Origin: Lactuca virosa
Lineage: Eukaryota > Streptophyta > Magnoliopsida > Asterales > Asteraceae
Assembly: GCA_928212115.1 (NCBI GenBank)
Contig: CAKMRJ010005523.1
Coordinates: 144,123,951 to 144,187,950 of the forward strand
Direction of reading: 5' to 3'
Length of the DNA: 64,000 nt
Numbering within the stretch: position 1 is the first letter of the stretch; each line of letters starts with the position of its first letter. A program made the position numbers and the translations under genes. This document shows, in pieces, positions 21,994 through 32,992 of this stretch. Under the pieces are notes generated by a model, which searched no databases, was not told where the DNA came from, and was given only the letters and a program-made list of their open reading frames with translations.

Positions 21994-24477
21994 CTACATG
22001 GCAATCACCTCTCGCATCTGACCAACAGACAATACCGGCCTATTCTGGCCACTAACTCCTGATCCTGATCTAGATCCCGCCTCCAATCGTCTCATCATCA
22101 CCATGATGAACATAACCAAGGAGATATCAGATAATACGCACATCAAAACGGGAAATCCAATTCCCAACAAGGCCCTAGGGGTTGTGACTTCCTTGCTACA
22201 CGTACGGGTCCTATGCTTTCAGTAGTACGGGCCCATACTACCTTCCACACCTACCTGTATTTGTCTCAAGGATCATCACAATACCCTAACAATACCCATA
22301 AGCATAACCACACACTCAACCCTCACTCCCTAGAGGAAGGCTAAACATATCACAACTGGTCGGCTGACCCCACACAACTCATCCTACCACTAACTGCCAC
22401 ACAAACCTCCATTGGTGCCCGATAACTATTGCATGAATACAATCATATGCCGCAAAACTTAAACAATCTTTGACTAAAAGATTTAATCTTACAACGGTTG
22501 GACTCAGACAAGAGCTGCTCGGCATGACCAAATCCGTTAACCTAAGATCATTTAGCCCATGTAGCATGTGACTTAGCGTATTCACTCAATAGTCCGTTCA
22601 CACACGAAAGAGTTATACAACAATCAATCAAGTGCTCTACAAGAGATAAGGCATCATATATCAGGCAATCCTATCATGCAATTCCTGAAGATCCCTATCC
22701 TGCTACTAGCATGTTGTTCTAACATATCTCAATATCAGATAATAGTATGGTGTTTTGGGGTCTACTTACTAGCTTTGGTTGATCGTACACATCACATCCT
22801 CCTTTAGTATTTTTGAAAACCATTTGAAAATTCTTTTTCCTTAGTTTGAGACTGTATTCACACGAGTGTTCCTCCAATTCACTCAAACCAAAGCTCTGAT
22901 ACCAACTTGTAACATCCATAAAACTCTTGAATTTTTTTTAACTTTTAAATTAAAGTCAAAGACCACAATTGTTTACAAATAGTTTTCAAAACGAGTTCAA
23001 TATCAGAGTAATCCCAAAATCATGAAACAAAACATGAGGAGGTGCATGATCACGCCTTCGCCTTCCCGCGATCCTCTGAAGTACCTGAAACATAATCCAA
23101 AACTGTAAGCCCAAAGCTTAGTGAGTTCCCCCAAAATACCAGTACATAGCAAATAGTACAAATATAATTACAGCGTGGAATGGGTCCATAGCTAACAGAC
23201 TGGATTACCCATGAGCCCAGAACATAAGTCTGGCTTGCCTTTGGCCCACAACTTATCTACGACTTGGTCCCCTGCCTGATCAGTCCTCGGATTGAATACC
23301 GCTAAGCCCTCTGTACGTGTCTGGCATGCCCTTTCCCGGTCCTCAGCTCGTATCTGGAATGCTCATGATCCCTCAGTATGAGTTTGGCGTGCCCTCCCTA
23401 GCCCTCAACTCATATCTGGTATGCACTAGGGTTTGTTGGCTACAACACGGAGCAGTACAACCTCAACCCAACCCACACAATATGTCGAGTTCCTATAGTA
23501 CTCAAAAGGTTGGGAAAACCCTAGCCAACTCGCTGAGTTGGTTGGAAAACTCGCCGAGTTTTCCCCAGCTTAACACATCCAGTTGACACTTCGATTCCAG
23601 GGACTCTAAGGCTCAGATCTAAACTGAAATGTTGTCAAAAAGGATAAATTTTCCAACTTTATCCTTTGGGGCAACTCCAAGTGCTCAAAACCCCCTCCAC
23701 AAGGCTTGAAAACTCAAGGGCTTATCCATTAATCACAAAATTCTTGAGATCTTAAACCCAACTTTTACAAAAGAGATTTTAGCCTCAAAAACGTCCCAAA
23801 GGTTGGTGCTTTATAGACATGCATGTCCAATGCTGTCTTGAACCTAAAATGGGTCAAAAAGGGAAAATATGACCTAACATCCATGCATGGCATCAAGACT
23901 TGGCTAAAGACCAGATCCAAACTACTATAAGGTCACCTTGACCTGGAGATTCATAAAGTTGCAACCTTTATGAAATCCATGCATAGCAACAACCAAGAAT
24001 AAGGAGAAAAGGGACAAAAATCAAGATCTAGCTACATAGAGGAATAAAAATTGGATCTTGGACACTTACAAAGGTCTAGAAGAGTGCCAAACTGAAGATG
24101 AGAACTTTACTTGCTAGATCCTTGCTTCCTTCTTCCAACTTCTTCTTCTTTTGCTCCAAAAGTACCACACTAGCTCACAAAATAAGAGGGAAGAGTGATT
24201 AGGGTTCACAAGGGCCGATATGGGGGGATTGGAGGCTGATAAAAGATCAGCCTTAAGGACTTAAGGAGGTTATGTAGGGTGCAAAACCATAAAATTTAGG
24301 GTTTCCCACCTAACCATCAACTCGTCGAGTTCTTCACACCAACTCGCTGAGTTGGTCCATAAAAATGCACGAACCAAAAGCCCTTCAACACACCGAGTTG
24401 AGGCTATCAACTCGTTGAGTCTTGAAGGAAAACTTGCTTTAAGAATAAATCTCATACCTGGAGATCAGAAAGTTACA
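21994..24477 (-). mobile_element. Truncated gypsy element (gag start, leader and 5' LTR), minus strand
   Basis: From the right: LTR 22908-24477 (1,570 bp, TGTAAC...GTTACA), primer site GCTCTGATACCAA at 22893-22905, a leader of about 780 bp, then the first ~38 codons of a gag-like frame ending at 21994 (Arg/Gly/Ser-rich start, RRLEAGSRSGSG). Everything downstream, including pol and the 3' LTR, is gone, and the break joins copia LTR sequence. The leader resembles 36590-36960 of the large gypsy element (shared CTACCTTCCACACCTA and GGTTGGACTCAGA blocks), so the two are related families. Confidence 0.7.
22908..24477 (-). repeat. Gypsy 5' LTR
   Basis: Bounded by TGTAACATCC on the left and AAGTTACA on the right. 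It includes ACTCGNCGAGT palindromes at about 23528-23562 and 24310-24420, in the order opposite to the plus-strand LTR at 10370-11669. The right flank AAAGTGAG is copia LTR sequence, identical in its first bases to 17362 onward. Confidence 0.75.
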
Positions 24478-24600
24478 AAAGTGAGTATCATTCTCATCGA
24501 ATTAGTAAGGGACTGTACAACAGAATATATATACACGAATACAACCAAGGTCCATATGGGAAAAACTATAAATCAAATACAACGAGAATGTGGGCTAATA
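24478..24600 (-). repeat. Continuation of the interrupted copia 5' LTR
   Basis: It matches 17362-17500 (GTGAGTATCATTC, ACAGAATATATA, AATACAACCAA) and diverges after GGGCTAAT near 24600, before the expected LTR end, so the outer tip is missing or replaced. Confidence 0.65.
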
Positions 24601-24860
24601 TAACTCAGAAGCTCATCCGATGGAAACCATAACTCACGAAGCTCATCCGAAAGGAAAAGGAGGGGGAATACCAATATAGTACTCTTCTACGTAAAATGTA
24701 CCCCACCGGTCATCAAAGTCATTGAACATAGTTCTACTCACCATTCCCATTTCACACAAACCCTTAATATGATGCTACCCAATATCAAACTTAATTGAAC
24801 TAAGCATTCACTATAGGTCTTTTAAGGTATAACAAGATTTCCATCTCGGTAATCAACACC
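24601..24860. other. Unassigned sequence with a short duplication
   Basis: Nothing coding. The block TAACTCA(C)GAAGCTCATCCGA occurs twice about 29 bp apart at 24601 and 24630. This segment probably spans the edge between the copia LTR and the next gypsy LTR, but I cannot fix the boundary. Confidence 0.3.
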
Positions 24861-26586
24861 AATTTCCTACCTATGTAATATCTTTATAATATAGGGTATA
24901 ACTAACACTCTTTCAACTCAAATCGAACTAAGCATCCTTTATAAGTATTACCTCTTCACTAGGCAGGAAAACAATGCTTATAATCTACTTCCAATAACAA
25001 CTCTATTTAGGCTACACTATCCTAATTAAGTTTGTATATTTATCACAAAGTATCAAGTATTTAATATACATTAGTTTTCTGAGTAATGATACTTCTATTA
25101 TTATTATTATTATTATCATGTAATAATATCATACAACATTTTAACACATATATAACCATATGTGGTTCGTACAACGTATGTCACCAAATATAAATCTAAC
25201 ATATAATCCAGTCAATAAGCATATAATTTGCATATAAACTGTCAACAGATGTTTAATACTTTTAATAATACTTGTATTAAAATCATGTTTATGAAAGTAA
25301 CTATTCACTCACTGATTGAGGTGGAGGATCCTCGGGAAGCTAGCTCCTTGGCTAATATTTCATCTTATCTCTTTAAACATCAGAAACTTCTAGTGAAAAC
25401 CGGCCAGTCGTGGGTAGAATCTCGACTCGAAAGCTTCTATTTGTCGGGCTCTCTGATGCCTCAGAGCTCTGCCAAAGTGTTCAAAATGCCAAGAAACTCG
25501 GTCTAAAAGTGGGGGAAAAGTCAGATAGATTTTTGTGTTGAAAATTTTGAGAAAATGAACAAATTTCGGCTCTATTTATAGGATAGAACAGGAGGTGCTT
25601 CGTTCCTGAGCCATAGGTGCATCGTGTCTTCGGCTAATGTGTCCGGAGTAGGTTAGTGCCACGTGACAACGTTCCTATGGTCCACGTCGTGCGCCGTTTG
25701 AGGAGTATTCATCCACTACATGTCAAAAAATTATGGAGCCACAACACTCAATATCTCGGAGGAGACGGCTATCCGATAAGTCCATGTAGCCCCTCCTGGT
25801 GGTGCTACACCATCGCCTTCATAGGTAAAATCTTCAATCTTCTAAAATTCATAACTTTCGCATATGATCTCTGTTTTCAACGATTTTATATCCACACATA
25901 GGTATTTTTGATTAATACAACTTCCCTTTAGATCTTAACTGCTAGCTCTTAATCTATTTTAAATTCATACTTTTATAGAGATTACATAGTTAAAATTCGT
26001 GTGAAAATCATAACTCTTTCATCCGAACTCCGTTCTCGACTGTCTTTATATCGACGGATTCGTATTTACGAGATCTTCAACTATCATATACATTGTTTTC
26101 GCTAATAATCAACCGATTTTAATTTCGATTTCTATGTTGCACACTTTGTACTATGTGCACCGAAACTTCGAAAAATCATAACTACCTCATACAAGTCATA
26201 TTTAGACGTTCTTTATATTCACACTTTCGTAATTTCAGTTACTTTGACTTTTATTTAGATTACTTAGGATAGTAAGCAATCTATCTCCGATTCATCTTTT
26301 ACGACACACATAGTTGTGTTGGGCTGAACACAAAACTTAGAAAAATCATAGGTTCCTCATACAAAGTTAAATTTGGGCGTTCTTTATACTCACGAAATCA
26401 GCATCACGTCTACTACAACTTTAGTTAAGGTTATGTATCCTAAATAATATTTTAATTGAAATGTTACTTATTGCTTGTAATGTACTAAGAATAATTATCT
26501 TATCCGAGGATTATAATTATTCAATAAAGTGAATAATAATGACTAATTTCTCTTAATGCATCTAGCCCTAACTTATGGGCGTTACA
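24860..26586 (-). repeat. Gypsy 3' LTR with periodic U3 modules, minus strand; left edge uncertain
   Basis: The right end is GGGCGTTACA at 26586, followed inward by TGACCTCCCCCTTA, a purine tract on the minus strand, so this is a 3' LTR. A minus-strand TATAAATA box lies at about 25573-25581. Upstream of it in transcript sense are four diverged copies of a module (CATAACT..CTCATAC... TTCTTTATA) at 25850, 26009, 26177 and 26347. Confidence 0.65.
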
Positions 26587-27892
26587 ATGACCTCCCCCTT
26601 AGGATGATTACGTCCCAGAATCGTACGACAGAAAAACAGCTCTGGATAATGATCCCTTGAGTCGCCTACCCATCCAAAGAAACGATAATCTATGTACCGT
26701 GCTTCCATAGTACTAAATTATTCACTCTATTCACATCATAATGTTCTACGTTCATTTATGACAGCTTATCAACCTGTCGACCTAGTTTCATCATCGAATC
26801 ATCAACTATGTTATTCAAAATTTTACTATAACTAAACAACCCTTTTCTAATGAATTCCTTCACACAATCATCCCCTTTATCACTAAGGGTTAAAGGAAAA
26901 AGTTTACGAACTTAACTGTTTCGTGTCCCCTTTGGGTTTTAGCTTTGTCAGACTGCAACAGTTTCCACATCATCACTAACGTAATTATTCTCAAGGAATT
27001 AGAGAATAATCAAAACCTTTACTCATTCATGAAACCTTTACTTATTCATGATATTGAGTCTTACGAAAACATTCTCTAAAGACAAATTCTTCATCGACTT
27101 GATGCCCATAATGGCATACGTTTAGTACTTGGTCAATTTGACTCATGATTCATTATGGTTCTACATCATCCCTAGAATACTTGAGGTTAAGATCTAAGAT
27201 AACATCGTCCCACTTAGCTATAGGCACATGTAAAGGTCTCAAGTTCCTTTACAATATTTGAGGTTATTTTCTCACTTTCCAACTAAAACATTCATGGTTG
27301 GGTCTCCCCCACTTGGTTTTGAACCCTCGCTTTCTCCTACTTACGACTAATCAAAGCCTATACTAACTATGTATCTGTGATTCGTAATTTTCTTTCTTCT
27401 TAAGAGAAATTCCTGATTGTCATATCAATGACTTTGACATCTTCAATGCAATTTCGCTAATTGTGACTACAACGAGTGATCCTCTCGTATATCATAACTA
27501 AGGTTTGATCAGGATCACGACAAGCATGAAGTCATCTACCAACGTACATGTGTAAAAAATGGTATAAGAGGGTTTTACTTAATGTAATAATAACAACAAA
27601 GACGGTTGTTGAACTTAATTTTTTCTCTCCTTCTTTATGGGAGATCAACCTTGTCGTGCTCCAGTTGATTATCATGACCACCTCTGAAATATCTAAACAC
27701 AGACACACAACAAACAACCTTGTAAGTTCTCTCATCCTCTCTTCAACAACTACTATCACACCGCCGGTCGTCGGCGGAAACGTCAGGTTGTGCGACGTTA
27801 TGATGATGGATCAAATATACTGGACATACATTGAACAATACAAAAAACATAACATAGATACTGAATATATTTAATACTAAAAAGAGATTACT
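26587..27892 (-). mobile_element. Interior or flanking sequence of the gypsy element, decayed
   Basis: It starts with the minus-strand purine tract at 26588-26601. No pol domain was identified; candidate frames are short. From about 27540 onward the sequence may already belong to another LTR, whose remainder continues at 43097 after the large element inserted. Confidence 0.35.
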
Positions 27893-29953
27893 TGTAACAT
27901 CCAAAAATTATGACTAAAAAATTTCATTTTTAATTTAAGTAAAAACAGTATTTCAAAACATTGTTCATACAAACCAATAGAATAAGTATGTCAAACATTA
28001 TAAAAATTAGAGTGTAACCCATAAATAGAATTCATATAGTGTGTGCGATGCAGTCAACCCGAGCCCTTCCTCTTGGAACTGGAAGTAACTGAAACACAAA
28101 CTAAAAACCGTAAGCACAAAGCTTAGTGCATTCCCAAAATACCACATACCATACATATCATATAACGGGTCCCACCCAAATTAGATACAGGCCCTGCCCA
28201 CACTCACATAACGGGCCCCGCCTAGTGAGATACAGGCCCCCCCGAATAACGGGCCCCACCCACACTCAAATAATGGGCCCCGCCCAATAAATATACATAT
28301 ACAAACACATACAAGTATCACACAGACAACAAGTATATCGACATACCCAATCAAGGGTCGGCCTTGGTGCCTTAGACCCGCTAAACCCAGTGAGGAAACT
28401 CACCTTGCTGACCGATCTCAGAACTACCAATATCAAACAACACCCAATCAACATTCGGATCTCAAACCATGAACATAAATCCGTTATTAGGGTAAACGGC
28501 CAATTTACCCCTAATCTGGTTTGGACCAAGAATTAGGCCCAAAACTAATAATCCAAAAGACCCAAATACCAAAAACCGCTCAAGACCCAATTCATGGACC
28601 AATTATCCAAATTGTGCCTACACCCATTGAAGGCCTTTCCAACATAATTATCAGCCCAAAACCTAATGGCCCAACAAGGCCCAAGACACTAAGCCCAAAA
28701 GACGGCCCACACCAAGCCCATCATGCTAAACCCCTTTTACTGAGCACGCGGGGCGTACTCAGCTGTACACTAAGCGTACATGCAGTTTGGCTTGTACGTT
28801 GTGCGTACAGACTTGTACGCCCAACGTACTCCTCCATTAAGCCCATTATCAACATTAAACACTTAATGCTCAAGATCAGGAGTCCAGACGATAGATCTAC
28901 TTCTTAAAGAACAACTAGACCCATAAAGTCATTAACTTGATGACTATGCATGCCTCAAAAGAACCCAACATCAACTTAAAGAATTAAACATTCACCAAAT
29001 GGACACCAACTCATACATGGGGAATTCCAAACCCTAAAGGAGGCAACCTTATGCATCTAGAACCTCAGAAACACCAAGAGTGGCAAGTCAAAGCTCCTGG
29101 AGTGGTATCAAGCCACATATCTAATCCTTAGGACCAAAATGAATTAAAACTAATACATGCTAGATCTAAGACATCAATGATCAAGTTCATAGATTTTTAC
29201 CTCAAACGATCTAGAAATGAAGCCCATAATCCAGATCCATTAGCTCTTCCTTGATCCCCATCCTTGCACCAAACTCCATATTCTTGGAAATGGACCAAAT
29301 ACACCGAAAATGGATACCATGAGCTCAAAATACCATCATGAAGGCTAAAGGATGGTTTCTAGGGTTTTAGAGACTTAGAGGCTGGTAAGGAGGCCAGCCC
29401 TAAGGACTTAATTTGTTTATATAGGGTCCAATACCAAATATTAGGGTTTTCATAACTCCCCTCATACGCCCCGCGTACTTCCTCGTATGCCCAACGTACT
29501 AGGCTTCGCATTCCCGATCAGCCCACACACTACATTCAGTGTAATCCATACTACGCCTCGCCTACTTTTCTCCGCGTTTTCCTTAGGTACGCCCCGCGTA
29601 CTAGGGTTTCCCTTCAAACCCTACAAATTCCGAAGGCCATAAATTTTTTGATATTCATCCGATTCTGACGGTCCATGTATCCATGAAAGGTAACGAGAAG
29701 CTTTATGCTTTAATCAACTCATACCCGCCTTACCATATCCATAACGACCATCCATTTTCCATAGAAGCCCGAGCTGAAAATTTACCGAAATACTCTTTAA
29801 CTACAAAACACAAACTGAACACCCAGATCATGCAATATACATCATCCACCTCCAAAAAGCCCGAAACTAACTTCTCCTAGGATCTTAAGCTTGCTAATAC
29901 TCAAACCTTGAACACCACCCCGAAATGGAAACGATCTGAATCAGGGTGTTACA
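27893..29953 (-). repeat. 3' LTR of the large gypsy element
   Basis: 2,061 bp, TGTAACATCC...GGTGTTACA. It holds a GGGCCCCGCCC-type tandem array (about 28162-28300), a cluster of GTACGC/GCGTAC motifs (28745-28835 and 29463-29605) and a minus-strand TATATAAA box at about 29417-29424. It contains a segment of about 220 bp (28527-28746) missing from the other LTR. Confidence 0.85.
28162..28300 (+). repeat. GC-rich tandem array in 3' LTR
   Basis: About four units of ATAACGGGCCCCGCCC separated by AGATACAGGCCC-type halves. Anchors at 28162, 28208, 28246 and 28270 show one full 46-bp step and two shortened ones. Confidence 0.7.
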
Positions 29954-30840
29954 ACTCTGCCCCACTCAAATTAGATTCCGTCCTCGAAATCATTCCTTAC
30001 CAAGCACAGAAAGCCAAACAACCTGAGCAGCATGGCCACAACCCTAAGCATACCACAGCCTTCCCAAGGTAACATACACTAACCATCGCATGGCTCTCCA
30101 ACCCGCAGATGAATGAATCCCCTCACCATCCGACAATAATCCCTTACGAATTAACAACAACTACTCCACCTGAAATCTGAAATCTCGATATGATCTGACT
30201 CCCTGACAGACCACCCATACTGAACCATTGCTGAATCCATCCCACTTAATTTCCCAACTGACTACTCCACTTCTGATACTTGAGATTCCCATTAGAAAAC
30301 ATAATCACATATCAATTATCCCTATAGAACACTTATACTTGAGGAAGGCTCAAATAATATTTCGAGTAGGAGACTCATCCCTACAACGGTTAGACTCAAA
30401 TAAGAATTGCGCAATAGGATCATATCATCTACTCTGAGATTATCGAATCCCAAATGCAAGTGACCCAACATCTCATCCGAATAACAAGCTACTCCACACA
30501 CACAAGTTCCAAATCAATAATACTGCCTTGACTCATGTTGATGCCCCTTCACAAATAGAACCAATCCGAAACACAATCACAAAGCCTGATCTATCAACCA
30601 AACTGAATCCATTCATTACCCTTGAACTCTTCAATCGATGCCCTCGGCATATAGATACCACGATCCTCAACCCATGGAAACGAGAATTCTGCACAAAACA
30701 CTTGCGATACCTGACTCGAGATCTTACTCAGAAACCAACCCGGTATTCAACTCATAACCTGAGATCCATGGATCTGCACTTCATTTCACCCAATACTTTC
30801 TTATAATGACAACCCATTCAAAATATTCCGTGATTCACCC
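29954..30840 (-). mobile_element. 3' interior of the large gypsy element, non-coding
   Basis: It begins with the minus-strand purine tract (GAGTGGGGCAGAGT). ORFs on either strand here have no recognisable domain. The block around 30380-30470 (ACAACGGTTAGACTCAAATAAG) is repeated in related form at 36865 and 22495. Confidence 0.5.
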
Positions 30841-32250
30841 AAGACTTTCTCATAACCCGTGATTCTTCATTTTATACTTGATCTTCTTGTTCTAGAGCGT
30901 TTGGATTCTAGAGATTGAATTCATCTTTGATTCAATTCATAATTCGATTTTCTTCACTAGAATTCAAGTGATTTTTGCTTTCTCTCTCTAGAAAACCCAT
31001 TCAAAATCACTTTCTCTCTCTAGAAAAACTCAAGATCTTATCGATTGGTCAAAGTTAGTGTACTTGGATTATCATTATTGGTTTGCGATCATTGAAGATG
31101 TGAAATACAAAGTCAACGGAATTCAATTCTATGGATTATTGTTGAAAGGAGGATTGATTTCATGGAGTACTATGGTTTCTTATGGAGGTTTGAAGGATGA
31201 TCATGGAAGATTGATTTTTCAACCACTTTCGAAGAATGTATGATTGGTTGAAATCTCCTTGATTATGTTATCTTCTAGTGAAAATCAAAAGGAAGGAGAA
31301 GAAAGAGATTTGTTTAATAAGAAATACATTTATCTTGTTGAAAACCCAAGTGATCTTCATGCTCTTAAGTAGTTCAAGATTATGGAGTTCAATGTGATGT
31401 TCTTGATGTTCTTGAAATTCTTGACAAGAAGATTCAAGTTGATTCTCATGAAGATGAAAAAGTTTTTTGCTCAATTGGAGTTCAAACCGATGATATTTTG
31501 TGTTCTTGTGATTCATTTGAACGAATGATTCCTTATCGAAAGCCATTAATCTAAAAAGTTCAACAATATCAAACTCCAAAAGATATGATCCAAACTTGTC
31601 AAGTTGAAGTTGTGGAAATGGGTTTGTTCATGAATTCAAATCTTCAAGTTCCAAGAAGATGAAAAGGAAAAAAGAAGAAGAAGATTAAACATAAAAACAA
31701 GCGGGTTTATTCACAAAAATCATCAAATGTTGTTGTGAAGCCGAAATCCATGAAGCAAATTTGGGTTCCAAAGCAACAATCTCAAAGTGTTGCATTGAAT
31801 TTGAAGTAAAAACCCAAAAGTGAAGATGGTTCTTATGAAGATGTTCTTAGGTTGTTGAAGAAGACAAAGAACACGAAGAACGAGTTGTACAACACGCATC
31901 GTGGGTGGTACAATATTCAAATTGGAGTTTTTGTCGTTCCAACAAAAGAACCAAGATCTTCTAAATTTGATTCGTTTGTTGCAAATGGAACTCGGATCGT
32001 CAAAAAAGTATCACAAATTCTCAAATGAATTCCAAAACGTCCATGATTTCGATTCGTATTTTGCATTTTTCATTTTTGATCGATTTGTCTCATTGGATCA
32101 AATCCGTTTTTACTCCATTGATTGATCCAATTATATTTTTAGATCAAATCACAAAATCAAAATCATTTTTTTTATTTTGAAATTTACTATTCATTGTTTA
32201 ATCCAAGCCCATTCCTAACAAATATTTGATACGATACTATTCATTCAAAG
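30841..32250 (+). pseudogene. Decayed plus-strand coding remnant of an unidentified element
   Basis: Several adjacent plus-strand frames look protein-like, opposite to the host element: YHYWFAIIEDVKYKVNGIQF and GGLKDDHGRLIFQPLSKN (31060-31240), EKVFCSIGVQTDDILC (about 31460-31510), and a Lys-rich stretch followed by KPKSMKQIWVPK (31655-31810). A basic tract ending in IWVPK is common between the zinc knuckle and the protease of some copia elements, so this may be a copia gag remnant. No LTR edges were found and the family is not recognised. Confidence 0.4.
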
Positions 32251-32992
32251 TCCAATTGTTGAACACATCACTGTTCATTGATTCAAAAACATAAGCCCAA
32301 CAATTTTTTCGATCCAATATATTAAAACAAAGAGCCCAAATGTTTGTTAACATCAAATATCCAATTCGCTGATTGATTGTTCATCATCCTATGCATATAC
32401 TCCATGTGTTCATGATTTGTATGACGATTCACCAGATCTTATCAATTCTGCATTTGTCATCATAATCAAAATCACTACACCTTGACCCAACGGTTGCTAC
32501 CAGGTCCTACCTATATTACTATAATCACACGCGCCTTGCCTGCGGGTCCTACCCAACTATAGCATGGAGTGGCCTCGCCCACAGGTCCCACCCATCAAGA
32601 GCTACACATGCCCGACTCCGCCTCGGACCCCGATGGTCCTCAACCCATAATAGCAAGGAATACTCCTTGAGAATCCTGACCGGCATGCCCACGACATGAA
32701 TGGATTCCTGACCGGCATGCCCATAGGTCCCACCCATCTAGAGCTTCACACTTTGAATTCCAAAGTCCTCAATTTAGGCTCAACCAAAAGTCTGCTATGC
32801 ATAATAAGGAAAACGCCGACCAATGGTTGGAAGTTTCCTAAACTCCCACTTACACTACCTAAATATAAACGGCTAATTGAGCCGTATCTCCTCCCAAACA
32901 AGATGTGAAACTTGCCCTAGTTCACACCCTTACTGTCTTCCCAAAAACCTGATCAATTCTTCCCCACTTAGATTCGACGGAGTTCTCTCATC
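32251..32992. mobile_element. Gypsy interior and LTR-like GC-rich fragment
   Basis: No gene. Around 32500-32740 short GGTCCCACCCA and GGTCCTACC blocks recur, similar in style to the GC-rich arrays in the LTRs of this region. TTCCTGACCGGCATGCCC is nearly duplicated at about 32672-32692 and 32704-32722. Confidence 0.35.

Larger units (their letters stand above)
17362..22000 (-). mobile_element. Decayed full-order copia element, minus strand
   Basis: The 3' LTR remnant (17362-17509) ends CGCTAACA; next inward is TCCCCCTGTAGTTTGACCGG, a purine tract on the minus strand. Running right to left come gag, protease, integrase, RT and RNase H, all recognisable and all broken. The primer site is at 21920-21931. 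The 5' LTR starts at 21932 and is interrupted after about 60 bp by gypsy sequence; LTR sequence resumes at 24478. Confidence 0.85.

Noticed and set aside
28500..28900. 128-residue Pro/Ile-rich ORF on the plus strand
   Set aside because: It lies across the LTR segment with repeated GGCCCA/AAGCCCA words; it is low complexity and absent from the partner LTR.
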